From Sisyra terminalis (taxonomy: Eukaryota > Arthropoda > Insecta > Neuroptera > Sisyridae), in NCBI GenBank assembly GCA_958496175.1, contig OY292278.1:38192001-38256000 (forward strand): 64,000 bases of DNA. Direction: 5' to 3'. This document shows positions 42,730 to 54,185 of the stretch, one piece after another. The notes beneath the pieces were generated by a model. The model worked only from the letters and a program-made list of their open reading frames with translations. It was not told where the DNA came from and searched no databases. Each line of letters opens with the position of its first letter. Position 1 is the first letter of the stretch. The position numbers and the translations under genes are program-made.

Positions 42730-43830
42730 CATTCACATAGTTGGTATATAATTAATAATTGACAATTTTTTCAATTTATGAAGAAAAACAAATTGTTTAT
42801 TAAATATTATTTTGATAATTGCTTTAGCCTTGCTATTATATTCAAGTGGCATCCAATAAATCAAATGCGAGATACAAATCTCGAATTTCATGAATTTCGT
42901 CCAAGATTGGTTCATATTCACAATACAAGGTCTTATTCCAAAAAGAAGAAATGAAATAAACAATTCAATTGCACAGCGTCCGCCACAAAATCCACTTAAC
43001 AAAGCAAAGAAGTGAAAAAATTGTTACAAAGCAACTGGCAAGCAAGCACTTATGAATGCTGAAGCCTATATTTAAGAATTTTGATTTGCTTGTCGTCGCA
43101 ATCCAATGTTACCTAATCATCGACAAGGCGTTCGATGAATCAGAGAAATGCATTAGTGGAATTTGTCATAGGCACAGGTTGGTGAATAGGGCAGAGGTCG
43201 GTGAACCCCACGAGAAAAACTTCCCATAGAAAAAGTGTATTGAGAAACGAAAATAAAAGTCTCTCGAACAATAGCCATTTATGCACAAACAAAATTTATA
43301 TATCGCGTTGACAACAATTGGCACACATTGAATCAAAGAAAGTCAAAAGCGATTGGCTGCAACAGCAAAAAAGCACGCGAACGATTGTCGTGAAACAACA
43401 AATCATTTTTTTTTTTTACGATTACTATTACGTGAGAAGGTTGCATTTGTTGTATGTTTGTTGTGGTTTTAATTGCTCATTCACACAGAAAAAACACTAG
43501 TGGAAGCGTTACAAATCGACCACAAGAAGTTGAGGGCTAAACCGACTCATTGAACTAGGTGAAATAAGATGTTATCTAAGAATGAATGAATGAAATATGG
43601 AGGATTGAAACTATGTTAACTCGAGGATTGACATAGTTCTCGGAATGTTTTTATGACTTACATTTCCTCTACTTAATCTTCAAAACCATAAGAAAATTCC
43701 GAATCTAATTACTATTTCATTTTCGCCAATGTTTTGCGATACCCAAATAGCTACATATACTAAGAGGAGTGTACATTGTTGGATTTGATTGGTTAAGTTG
43801 TTCCCATTGTTGATTCCCACCATATTACAG
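42730..43830. other. no supported gene; CpG-containing patch 43.05-43.56 kb
   Basis: A minus-strand 89-codon ORF at 43,002-42,733 has hydrophobic segments but no family signature. The 43.05-43.56 kb part is less AT-rich and could be an untranslated first exon or an enhancer. Neither is demonstrable. Confidence 0.3.
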
Positions 43831-43879
43831 TGGAGGTTTCTCTGAAATCACGAAATAGGACTTTATTTTATCAAAAATT

Positions 43880-44505
43880 ACCAACATTTGATACTTATTT
43901 TGTTACATGCGACGTTTCGGCTCCTTTATTGAGCCTTCCTCAGGCGTTCGTAAAAAATCGTTTCAACTTTGTTAATAATTATCGTTGTCGTAATTAATTT
44001 TTGTAGACACGGTACAGTTGGTAAAAACAATAATAAACCTTCCAAGACATAAAAATTTTTCAATAAAAAATAAATAATTTTTCGATAAAAATAATAATTA
44101 AAAATTCCAGTTAGAAATTCAATTATAAATTCAAACTAATTTTAAAAAAAGATTTAGCAGAAGTATTAAAAAAAAAAAAATTAAAACTAGTGTAAATTTT
44201 TAACTGAATTTTTAATCATTATTGTTATCGAAAAATTATTTGTTTTTTAATGAAATTTTTTTATATGTCTTGGAAGTGTTATTATTGCTTTTACCAACTA
44301 TACCGTGTCTACAGAAATGAATTATGACAACGATAATTATTAACAAAGTTAAAACGATTTTTTACGAACGCCTGAGGAAGGCTCAATAAAGGATCCGAAA
44401 CGTCGCATGTAATAATAAAAGTTTAAACAAATTAATTTTGATCCTAGTCTTCTGAATATTTTATTAATCTATTATCATCGAGGATCTGAAATTCTACAAT
44501 AATTA
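43880..44505. repeat. fold-back element with paired hammerhead-core-like motifs (F6)
   Basis: About 600 bases, nearly symmetrical. Left landmarks such as GACACGGTACAGTTGGTAAA and ATTATCGTTGTCGTAATT reappear inverted on the right. Motifs CCTGAGGAAG-GCTC-AATAAAG-GAGC-CGAAACGTCG lie on the minus strand at 43,944-43,910 and on the plus strand at 44,371-44,406 (the latter with one stem mismatch). They are divergently oriented, and each is continued by CGCATGTAA. Confidence 0.88.
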
Positions 44506-44509
44506 GATA

Positions 44510-45125
44510 CTAATGGTTATAACTAACTTTTAAGTTCTGTTTTTGGCCAGCCAGCCTCTTTAGGTTCCCCCGAGGTTGATTACTTCCTTCAAGCGCAGGC
44601 TATCCCTGGCGAGATTCCATAAGCCGAGGTAGTTTTTTTTTTTTAATAGGTCTAGAGCTTTAATCGGTTTTCTTCCTTTTTTCTTTCAATTTCCCTTATC
44701 CAACATTAAGTATGAATCCTCTTCCCCCCAGAATGTTATTCAACCAATTAGCTTTTCTTTTGGTCACCGAATCGATAATATTTTTTTCTTCATTGACTTT
44801 TCATAATACTTCCATATTTGCGGCTCGGTCAAATTCTTATAATTTCAAATATTTTTAACCGACAAAGGATAAATTATGTTTCAATTTGAAGCATAGGACT
44901 TTTTATGAATGATCCCGGAAGTCTTATTTTGGTGATTTTCATTGGATATAGTATATATACATCAAAATTGGTCCCCTTTACATTTGGAGAATTAAATCTT
45001 TCGGAAGAGTTGAAAAATGGGGATGTTCGATTGCTTTTATTATAAATTTGGAATGAAATCCATTATATTAGTGGTTAAAATACTCAAAACCAAAACTTTC
45101 AAATTCATCCAGAGCTTTCAACCAG
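44510..45125. other. intergenic, nothing identified
   Basis: A GC-richer piece at 44,540-44,640 (CCAGCCAGCCTC, CCCCCGAGGTTGATTACTTC) looks like an old repeat fragment; no gene is supported. Confidence 0.3.
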
Positions 45126-45129
45126 TAAT

Positions 45130-45365
45130 TTGATGGGGGGCGCGTGCCCCCCTCCCCCACACACGGTATTTTTGTGTACTGTGAAGATTCCATCACAATA
45201 CAAACTTAAAAGCAAATCAAATTATTAGAGTTGTTAAAATATATGAATAAAATAACAGAAAGAACATTAGTGAAACTTTATTTTTTTTGCATCCCTTTCA
45301 CGCACTTACAAATGAAAGATTATATTGTGCCCCCCCCCAGAAAAAATTCTGAATCCGTCCTTGTA
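45130..45365. repeat. transposon fragment with CCCCCC blocks
   Basis: GGGGGGCGCGTGCCCCCC on the left and GTGCCCCCCCCCAG...AAAAATTCTGAATCCGTCCTTG on the right. The right end resembles that of the MITE at 45,667-45,842 (AAAAAATTCTGGATTCGCCCTT). The left TIR is not evident. Confidence 0.5.
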
Positions 45366-45666
45366 TTTTATAATTGTTGGATTAAAATTAAATTATTGGA
45401 TTAACGAATTAACACATTAACAGATTAACACGTATTAATTTAAGTTTAAAACCCGCACCTGGTAATTTTGTTAAAGCAATTTTTAATATTATATCCAACT
45501 ATATTTAGTTAATATTGCACTGCTATCATTTTTGGAAAAGTGAAAAAGCACTAAAGAAGAATCCGGAAGATATTATTCATTTGTAAGTGTAGATTGATAT
45601 GATATTTATCTTTGCTTCGTTTAGGTATAAATTTTTTGAATTCATTTCAAATTTTCCTAAAACATC

Positions 45667-45842
45667 CAAGGGCGGAATTAAGGAGGGAGGGCACGGAGGC
45701 ACAGAATTATTAAAATATGTAAATAAAACTTTCATAAGCCTTCCTATAGACATTTGAACTTGTTACTTCTAATAGTTATTGTTTATTTTTTTCCCGTCTG
45801 CTCCTTGTAGGTACGCAAGAAAAAATTCTGGATTCGCCCTTA
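45667..45842. repeat. short TIR element (CAAGGGCGGAATT type)
   Basis: Left CAAGGGCGGAATTAAGGAGG; right end AATTCTGGATTCGCCCTT is an imperfect inverted match. Non-coding, non-autonomous. Confidence 0.6.
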
Positions 45843-45849
45843 ATAGTTA

Positions 45850-46820
45850 ATATTTCCACTCGAAAAATCGAGAAAAACCTTTCGTCCGGGTAGACGGACT
45901 TCTTCCGATTCATTACAAACTCCTTCTTCATTACAAAACAGTCGCTAAAAAGGGATTCCGATAAATTTTTTTTGCTTTTGTTAGAATTAATTTTCTATAG
46001 ACAGAAGGAACATGGATAAAATTAAAAAAGGTGGCACAATTCGGAAGTCTGGTTAGCCCAATAAACATTGAATTCCAATGTTTTCATTTTCTCGCCTGCA
46101 ATTGAGGGGCTATTTTTAGATCCCCATTACTTTGTAAAGGATCAAAACAAAATACTATCCATTTTGTACGAAAGAATTCCAAAAATTGCGACGACCTTTT
46201 CCTATGAGAAACCTTAAAAACTCTCATAAAAATCACATTAAAGCTTTTTGATGCATACTTTAATGGTAAAAATTGGCACTCTTAATTATTTTCAACAATT
46301 GATCCGAGGATTTACATATTGTTTTTGAAGTAGTGACTGCAGAAAATTATCAGCAGGTAACTATAATTCAATTAAAAAATGAAATCAATTCATCGCTATT
46401 TTATACCAGAGGTGGATACTTCTTAAGTACTTTAAAAAATGTGTCGTAACTATTGAAATATTAAGAAGTATTGCCCTTTTTCCTTAATGCCCCCTTAAGT
46501 ATTTTTAACATATTAATAAATGGAAATTAAATGCAATATTTGAACAATTTTACTTACTTTTTAGGAAGTTCCATTCAACCAAACAAGAAGTCTAGACTAA
46601 TAATAATTATTCAAACAATTTTTTTATAATAACACTTAAACAAATTTTCATTGGAAACTCCAGAGCTTCTTCGAATTTTGTGTAATGATTAACAAATTTC
46701 CCTACCCAATTCTTTTCTTTCCCAATCATTTCATTGAAAATAGTCTTTAAAACAATGTAACTAAACAAAATTTTCTAGGAACTATAATTAAATAGCACAT
46801 ATTAATAAATTTAATTCTTG
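45850..46820. other. AT-rich intergenic DNA, nothing identified
   Basis: No gene, RNA or family repeat recognised. Confidence 0.35.
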
Positions 46821-46824
46821 TCTC

Positions 46825-46980
46825 GAGTTAGTAGCTAGAGTATTCGTTCTGATATCAGTAGATACTAGGGTCGAATTATGCGATGAGAAAGTTTTCGGAA
46901 AGGTCTTGGCTTACGGTTTTTTTATTCCTACAATCGCTAAGAATCTTAGCAGTTATGCAGCGACGATAAATAATCTAGTT
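46825..46980 (+). repeat. tRNA-derived SINE, copy 6 (variant head)
   Basis: The tail (CGCTAAGAATCTTAGCAGTT, GCAGCGACGATAAATAA) is that of the family. The head is different: GTAGCTAGAGTATTCG then AGGGTCGAATTATG, which could be A and B boxes of another tRNA, implying a mosaic or second subfamily. Confidence 0.55.
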
Positions 46981-46984
46981 CATA

Positions 46985-47795
46985 AAGCACAAGTGAGCTA
47001 AACTCGAATAAAATTATTAATTACGTATATTTGAAAAGAGATATTTAATGACGCAGTCGTTCAAGCAATTGAGGTGACGATGGTTCATTGTATATCGTGC
47101 ATACTAATTAATCTGCTCGATTATCTAATCAAATTATATGATGAAATACCCGACATAAAAATGCGGTAATCAGGATGATGACTTGTAGATTTAATTAATG
47201 GCTGATTTAACTACATAAATATTCAATTAACATGAATTTTTACCACATTAAGTTGATTTTTTCCTGAAAATTATTGAGCTTTTAGAAGGATTGGGATAGG
47301 TAAGTGCGACGTATGGTATGAGGTTGATTTTATTGCGAAGATGAAACGCGATAAATAATGCAATAATTTTGTTATGTATTAAATGAAATGTACAATGCAA
47401 CTGGCTCAAGGCTTGTGCCACCAATCTCTGAGTTGCTCTCCGGCAAGTGTCGGTGTATTTATTGTAATTATGTTACATAAAAAAATATAGTGACTTTTTC
47501 CATCGTTCGATCGTATAGTATTTCTCGCATTCACGATTTGATCAAATTTATCGCGAGTGTTGACAAGGAAAGACAATTTCGTGTGTTTGGACATCGCCCG
47601 ATAACATACACCTTGGCACGTTGTCATCTTCATGTGGAATGTTTTTTTTTTCTTCTTCAAAACTCGATATTGGAAATGTTGGCACGAAGGTCGACCAGTT
47701 GAGCAAACTATACAACACACTCATCATCGTTTTTATCTATTTTATTCCAACACATCCGTCTTCTCACACTCAATTCAGACTTTGATTAAAAAAAA
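46985..47795. other. ZRSR2 downstream region, no gene supported
   Basis: Includes a less AT-rich patch (47.4-47.7 kb) with overlapping ORFs on both strands (70 and 104 codons) that have no family character. Confidence 0.35.
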
Positions 47796-47845
47796 TTTAT
47801 TTTACATATTTACAAAGTTATTTTACAACACAGATAATTAATTTC
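47796..47845 (-). terminator. ZRSR2 3' end, AATAAA signal
   Basis: The minus strand has AATAAA at 47,801-47,796, about 45 bases beyond the stop codon at 47,848-47,846. Confidence 0.65.
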
Positions 47846-49504
47846 TTAAGATCTATCTCGATTCGAGCGATGTCGACGTCGGTGTCGGCGGCGCCTCGAA
47901 TCTTCATATTCTCGCCGATCTGACTTTCTTCGCCAGTTTTCCTCATCCTTATATCGTTTTCGGGTCTCCCGCACTGTCCTCTTACTCCTCTTCTCGGCCA
48001 CCCGATATTCCACGTTTTCAATTTCTGGTGATTCGGACCATCGAGATTTACTAACCAGAAAAAAAATAATAAACCCAAATTCCACAGTAATCATCGGTTT
48101 TCTTTTACCTTGGAGTATTTTCGGGATTTGATTGCGTCAAAGATTTACGTTTATATTCCCGTCGATTATTCTGGAATTGATTACCCGGATTTTTGAATAC
48201 GTGCAAAAAATTGCACCCTCTCCCCTTCGGACACTTATTGATAAAAAATAGTCCTGCAAAAAAATAGAGCTGTTGAACTCTAAAAATGGAATATTTTCGA
48301 ATAACTAGTTTCCTAAACGAGTTTATTGGCCATTAAAAGTTTCGACAAAAACTAGTATGTATCGATTTATATTTAATAGCGACATATATTTAAATTGAAA
48401 TTCATTCAAAACTCATATCCTGTTGGGTATAAAAAATTAATACAAACCACATATGGCTGATTTCCACGACGGGATATTAATGAAATACAAATTTAATTGT
48501 TTTCCACCGTACCATCGTCCATGAAAGCTGCGATAAGCTTTTAAAGCATCTTTCGTTAATTTGTACTGAATATAAACGTTTCCTCGTAAATGCGGTTCAT
48601 GATTTCGACAAACGTAAAAATTCTCCAACTCCCCAACTTGCAAAAATTCGGGACATACATCATTATAAAACTCGCTAAAATGTAAATATGTTTCCCTGTC
48701 GTCATACTCGAGACTAATATCAGCGTCATATTCATTTTGATTGGAATGTTCCATACAAAAATTCGCGTAAAATGCAGGAATCAATAAAATGCGACTTAAA
48801 ATAGGGCGAACATGATCACGAGAACAGCCATCCCCAAACCGGCATACGCCGGTTTTTTCAAAAAATGGACAAATTTCTTTGGTTGGATTCGAATGATAAA
48901 ACGTTAATAGTTCTTCAGGTAAATCGACATCGTTTCCCACTAAATATTCGTCAATTTTTTTACTGATTTCCAAATCTTTTTGCATTTGTTGCTCGACAAG
49001 GGCTTGCTTTTCGGCCCGTTTTTCTTCGATCAACTTCTGCTCGCGTTCCCATTCTTCACGAATAATCTGCTCTTGGCGCCGCTTTTCGTCGCGGGCCTTC
49101 TGCAACCGTTCTTGGAGTTGTTGCCATTGAATTTGAACTTCTCGGTCACGTTCCAACCATTTTTCGTGTTCTATCCGAGATAGGCGAGCATCTTCTTCTT
49201 CTTGCCACCGATCTAAAGCCTCTTGTTCTAAGCATTGCCTTTGATACGTCGGAGATGCCTCCAAGCGTTTCCTTTCTATAAAAACCATAAAAAATCATCT
49301 AAAGTCGCCATAGACAAAAAGTTTTAACAAAACCTTCTTCAAGTTGAGCTTTCCGTTTTATTGCATTTTGTTGTCGAATTCTTTTGCGACGCTGTTTTTT
49401 CGCTTCTTTTCTCCATTTGGAATGGCTGCAATAAATGCGTTTTTAACATCAATGTCGAAATGCATACATAAAAAAAATAATTTATCTATCACTTACTTTC
49501 CCAT
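47846..49504 (-). CDS. ZRSR2: U2AF35-related splicing factor ZRSR2 (Urp)
   Basis: Nuclear factor that recognises the 3' splice site, chiefly of U12-type introns. Five coding exons: 49504-49497, 49425-49334, 49275-48448, 48253-48109 and 48050-47846. They total 1,278 bases (425 residues plus TAA) with all junctions in frame. The first coding exon is only MGN; the ATG is fixed because the GTAAGT donor directly follows it. Order of parts: basic N-terminus (HSKWRKEAKKQRRKR), charged coiled-coil (about 34-145), CCCH zinc finger 1 (CPFFEKTGVCRFGDGCSRDH, about 169-188), U2AF-homology RRM (LEYDDRETYLHF, EPHLRGNVYIQY, GRWYGGKQL; about 195-305), CCCH finger 2 (KCPKGRGCNFLHVF, about 315-330), then an arginine-rich tail ending RRRHRRRHRSNRDRS. 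Order and length fit ZRSR2. The tail is shorter in RS dipeptides than the human protein. Confidence 0.96.
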
Positions 49505-50270
49505 TTACGTGATGTAATTACTAGAAAACATTGGTACATATTATCGTTATCGCACAAATCATGTAGGAATTTCGGCAATGTTATATTTACGAAAATAAGA
49601 GAATTTTTCGAATATTTACATATTGCATAACCTCAATCATCTCATCATATTTGTTTTTCTCACGTCACATAAATAATAATTTAAGCAATTTATTTCAAAC
49701 GATTAAGTAAAAAATTAGGCGTTTTTATGCAACTGAAATCGTTCAACTTGAATTTAAATAGATAAATAGTAAAAAAAAATAATGTGCAATCATTTACTCA
49801 TAAATGCATTTATGATGAATACATTCTTATCTCAATATATTTCATAATAAAACAAAATTTTAAAATTAAATTTAGCTTTTATTTAATTCTACTTTAAATG
49901 GTTAAAATACGTCAAAGAAACTAAAAAATAGCGATAAAATATTTAATATTTCAAACGTTTCAAATTTTGAAGTCACCTGTCACTGCATGTAAGTGGATAA
50001 GACAGATGCCGCATGGTTTGAATCTTTGCTAAGATTCAATTCAAACCATTCAAACAATGAAAATGTGAAATTATTTTTTCTTTGTTGGAATAATATCTTG
50101 ATTGAGCCATTCAAAGCTAATTTTATAGTTATTCAATGAAAGACTTCGTATTAGAGGCAAGTGACGTAAATATAGCATGCAAAATTTCATGGAAATATTT
50201 TTAGCTTCAACAATGGATAAAATGTTCGTATGCAATGGAGGAAACTGCAACAATGAAATTGAAAAACAAA
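49505..50270. other. ZRSR2 upstream flank, nothing further identified
   Basis: AT-rich DNA; includes a 19-base palindromic pair around 50,015-50,055 (GGTTTGAATCTTTGCTAAGA... / inverted) but no gene. Confidence 0.35.
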
Positions 50271-50274
50271 CTTT

Positions 50275-50497
50275 GGCTCAAATCCCATTTACAACTGTTA
50301 AATCTGGTATCGATGCATTTTCTACTTTGTTTTCTAATTTAATTCGCGAATAAATCGTTCCATAATGAAAATTTAGGCACAAAAGAGAAAAGTATACTGT
50401 ATTAAAATTGAGTTAAGAAAAAACTTTCGAAAAGAATAGAAAACAAAGTAGAAAATGCAACGGTCTTGATTTGGCTGGTCTAAAAGGGGTTTGAGCC
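50275..50497. repeat. palindromic MITE family A, copy 2
   Basis: Ends GGCTCAAATCCCATTT and GGGGTTTGAGCC. The interior matches family A (GATGCATTTTCTACTTTGTT; CCATAATGAAAATTTAGGCA). The flanks AAACTTT/AAAGTTT are complementary rather than duplicated, so the target duplication is unresolved. Confidence 0.85.
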
Positions 50498-50913
50498 AAA
50501 GTTTTTCTTTAATTTTACTTAAATTAGAAAAAGAATATTACCAGCACGGAATGCATAACGATCATAGTTTTGAAATAGTCATAAGTTTCAGAAGAATTCC
50601 TCCATAGTGATGATACGAAAAATAAGTGTGTGTAATAGACTATTGAACAAACTGCATTAGTTTTGGAATTATTCATGTTTTCATTGCGACAATAGATAAG
50701 CATGCTTGTGATAAGTTTAACAAGAACCGTGCGTGGTATTTTATTGGGAAATTTATCACAAAATTTCTTATCTGTAACACATAAGGGTAGTTTACAAGTT
50801 TATTTGGGTTTTAAAGATTAAGAATAAAGACAAGGAGATGAAGTTTAGATATCGTGTGCGATGATTTTCAATGAATTTATGGATGAGAAAAAGTATATTT
50901 TACACCCCAAATA

Positions 50914-51324
50914 TTATCGTGTTGCATTTGTAATGCGGACAGTACTACGCTTCGGTTTCCTGGCCTCTTGTCTATATGTTAAGAATGGAAAGATTGTTTT
51001 ACCAAGAAATGTGGAAAGTTCATTTTGAAAGATCAATGGATCAATTTTTGGCCGATTCCAGAATTGGATTTCCTCGTTGGTGAAAACTGGATCGTAAAAT
51101 ATGGTCGGGCTAATATAGGGTAGATTGGGATGAAAGGCTTCCAAAGGCTTGTATATGAATGGCTTTGGATCATGAATCAACACTTCTGGAGCTGAATGAA
51201 ACCTTCGTTCATTAACTAGTTCATCTGGAGACATATTCAGAGCATTTTGAATGGAAAAGTTTTTATTTGGTAACTTTTCCGATCGATCAAATTTTTTCAA
51301 ATATTTCTCCACGTTTTTGTCCAT
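50914..51324 (-). CDS. intact single-exon ORF, 136 residues, unknown function
   Basis: The ATG at 51,324 opens a 136-codon frame, the longest unassigned one in the window. Composition is protein-like: acidic/basic N-terminus (MDKNVEKYLKKFDR), a hydrophilic SPDELVNERRFHSAPEVL segment, a proline/aromatic-rich middle (PFIYKPLEAF, LPYISPTIFYDP, QFWNRPK) and a basic tail (KPKRSTVRITNATR). It has no signal peptide or membrane segment. A TATA-like AAATATAAG lies about 40 bases upstream on the same strand and AATAAA about 110 bases downstream (50,804-50,799), so it could be a short intronless gene. It is 1.4 kb upstream of ZRSR2 on the same strand. I do not recognise the family; a lineage-specific or testis-type gene is possible. 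Confidence 0.5.
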   Translation of the reverse strand: MDKNVEKYLKKFDRSEKLPNKNFSIQNALNMSPDELVNERRFHSAPEVLIHDPKPFIYKPLEAFHPNLPYISPTIFYDPVFTNEEIQFWNRPKIDPLIFQNELSTFLGKTIFPFLTYRQEARKPKRSTVRITNATR

Positions 51325-51329
51325 GTTAC

Positions 51330-52090
51330 CAATTCAAATAAAGGAATTGAAAAATTTGACTTATATTTTCTTGGAAAATTGTCAAGATATAGTAGCATCG
51401 GTTTGAAATCTCTATGGATTTGAATTTCAAATTTTTGCTTGATCTTTTAGTGTTGCAAATTTTAAAGGTTTTGTATCATCGACTTTTCTAGAACAAGGTT
51501 GGATTAAATTTTTGTTCCAAGTCAACAGATGTGTAACAATCTATACAGAATAAGAGTAAATTTTTTTTCGGGTAAGGTTGCTGGCGATTACTAAATTAGT
51601 TTTTACATAGAAAAGAGTAGTCAATGGATTAGACACTGACTTTGCGTATCGAATTTTAAATTGAATGTTAATTATGCATAAATTTTTTTAATTATTTATT
51701 TTCTTAATGTCAAGGCATGCATGTAGCGACTGCGTTTATGGAAATATCAATGAAGATTTATAGAATAATAATAGGATGCTGTAGGCTAGTGTTAACTTTT
51801 TAAAAAAATTAAAGGGTCTTCTCGAGAAAAAAAATCACATCCTGATGTTTTGCATTTGCATTTGCTTTGAATAAAAATCTAATATTGCTCGTTTGGAATG
51901 TTAATTGGACAGTTTTAATGATTTCTTACTAATATCTTCCCTATTTATAGATCACACATAAAATATATTTCAAAATTTTAGACATTTCAATGTTTTGGAT
52001 AATTTACTATAATGGCTTTCTTATAAATTGACTAATGCTTGCATTTTTCGTAGCGCAATTTGCATAGTGTTGCCATATATACTTTGGTTC
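51330..52090. other. AT-rich intergenic DNA, nothing identified
   Basis: No gene or repeat family recognised. Confidence 0.35.
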
Positions 52091-52094
52091 TGTT

Positions 52095-52835
52095 GGATTG
52101 TTGTAGGAAGATGCAGTCCCAATGGATTACTTTTGCATTTTTCGAGTCCAGAAACTTGTCAGGGAGATCTTTGGGGTCCTATCTTTGAAGTCGCTTTCTG
52201 GTCTTTTAATTATCCTAAAGTTTTACCGCTAAGTTGTTGGGATAGTTGGTGAGCTTCTCCCGAAAAATTTCTGCTGTATTTTTGAATTTTCTTTTTCACT
52301 GCTGGTATATCTGAGTCATCATGAATTTCTGTGCTTTTTATATACTTACCAGGGGACATTAGGTATTTGTGGGAGTGTTTTTAATTGGAATATATGGAAA
52401 ATCTCAATTTTAGAATTAGAAGAGGTGCCCCCGAGTTGGATACTATTGATCCAAATGAGCTTCAGTATAACTTTATAGATAAAGCGATTGTTTTTCACTG
52501 ACGATGTGAATGCTTTCCTCATCAGCAAATATAATGTCTTGTATTTTTTATTTTTTATTTTCTAGTTCTTTTTATCTGAGCTGCCAATGTAAGTCATCTA
52601 TCAAGAAACATGTCCAGATATTTGGAGAATTTCAATGGTAGAATTGGATGAAATATCCCAGTATTGGATACCAAAAGTTCAAATGGGTTTCAGTGTAACC
52701 TTTTATACCTTTATTATTTATACCTTTTATACCCTTACCGTTTTCCGTCGACGATTGGGATGGTTTCCCCGTTAGCCAATAAATTTTCTTGTATCTTTTA
52801 TTCCTTAGTTATTTTTATATCACCTGTCCATGTAA
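52095..52835 (-). mobile_element. jockey-like LINE C-terminal remains, partly duplicated
   Basis: On the minus strand 52,528-52,346 reads YKVILKLIWINSIQLGGTSS then NSKIEIFHIFQLKTL, matching the jockey-type segment (K.ILKPIWTYGIQLWG.ASNSNIEI.QRFQSK.LR) that follows the RT domain. Below it, about 52,330-52,095 keeps the terminal I..D.DIP.VKK.IQKYSRN block and a degenerate L.D.SKT.K.L tail. A second, more decayed copy of the TLKPI-TFGIQYW..SSNSTIEIL segment lies at 52,710-52,600, so the region holds two overlapping fragments. Stops and frameshifts show it is dead. Confidence 0.75.
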
Positions 52836-52950
52836 ACTGTCAATCTAGATGCACCTTCAGGTATTTAACGACGTCTTTTTTGGCAGTTCTGCACTATTCG
52901 TCACTACTGGGAGGCAAGTACCTTTATGGGTTATGAATGTATTACTGGCG

Positions 52951-53217
52951 TTAGTCTTTATTCGTAATTTCCCATTGGACTATTTCATCCAAGCTACTCG
53001 GGAGCATTTTAGTAGCTCCTTTTGGTGTTTTTGCCGTCGCTACAATTGCAGTGTTGGCCATAACTATGGAAGTTAGTACTTCGCCATTCTTTGGGGTATA
53101 AGTCGCGTATATTAGGTATAGCAGTGAACCCAACATAATACTTTGGGATACGACTAGCTCCAGGTAGGACGATAATATGTTCAAATAATCCCGGATTCTG
53201 TTCATGCTTGATACCAT
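52951..53217 (-). other. 88-codon ORF, unidentified fragment
   Basis: The minus-strand frame contains a hydrophobic stretch (LELVVSQSIMLGSLLYLIYA) and IVMANTAIVATAKTPKGA. It is uninterrupted but lacks a recognisable family and adjoins LINE debris, so it is probably also transposon-derived. Confidence 0.25.
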
Positions 53218-53319
53218 ACTTTATCGAACACCCAAAAAACGTTCAAGAATACAGCTAAGTTCTATGGATCAGCTCCAGAGCTGAATGTTAATAAATTTTG
53301 CCTTTTATTTTAGAAAAAA

Positions 53320-53541
53320 GGTTCAAGTCTCTTTTGGAACAGTCAAATTTGGTAACGATGCATTTTCGACTTTGTTTTTAGTTTGATTCGCGAATAAATC
53401 GGTCCATAATGAAAAGTTAGCCACAAAAGAGAAAAATATATCATATAAGAATTGAATTAGAAAAAAATTGCAAATAGAACCAAAAACAAAGTAGAAAATG
53501 CAACGCTGCATGATTTGACTGTTCTAAAAGGGACTTGGGCC
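53320..53541. repeat. palindromic MITE family A, copy 3
   Basis: Ends GGTTCAAGTCTCTTTT and AAAAGGGACTTGGGCC; the interior matches family A (ATGCATTTTCGACTTTGTTT; CCATAATGAAAAGTTAGCCA). Confidence 0.85.
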
Positions 53542-53544
53542 AAA

Positions 53545-54170
53545 AATATATCTTAATCTTCTGATGAAATCAATAGTACCTCATTTTAGACAAGTATATT
53601 TCTATATTTTATTTTCATTTTTAATTTAATTCTTAATTCTTAAGTTAACTTAAACTTAAGATGTCAATGTAAATTATTTATTTATCATTGATGTTTTAAT
53701 AGTAAATTTAAGAGCACCGTTATAAAAATATATTTGGAGACTTAGAAGTTAATTATATGTTATAATTTTGTAGGTGAATTAAAGATAGTGTACTTAAAAT
53801 CAATCGAAATTTTAATCTAGTTAGGCAGCGATAGTTGTTGGTTTGATGACTACTACAGTGAGAAACTTGGTAATCGAAATACGTACCAAAGATAACATTT
53901 AAGACAAATGTTTTGAGTTTTTCATTATTGATATGATTCCATTAACTTTAATGCATAAATTACCGAGTAGTTCTGTTATTTATTGGCAAGAAGTAAACAT
54001 TTAAAAACAATTAAATGTATTATAAATCGCCTCAATGATTTTCAATAATTATCCCAAAATATTATTTGTGACTAATTTTAGTGTGAACCATATGATTCAA
54101 GCTAGACAAATTTGTTTAATAAACGTATTTGTAAAGAAGCTTTCTGGGGTAGGTTACGAAATAATATGAC
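53545..54170. other. AT-rich intergenic DNA, nothing identified
   Basis: No gene or repeat family recognised. Confidence 0.35.
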
Positions 54171-54185
54171 CGGGTAGTATATCGA

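Noticed and set aside
42733..43002. Possible odorant or gustatory receptor fragment
   Set aside because: Hydrophobic stretches only; no conserved receptor motif and no adjoining exon in frame.
47406..47720. 104-codon minus-strand ORF downstream of ZRSR2
   Set aside because: No family character, an overlapping ORF of similar quality exists on the other strand, and the ZRSR2 poly(A) signal precedes it.
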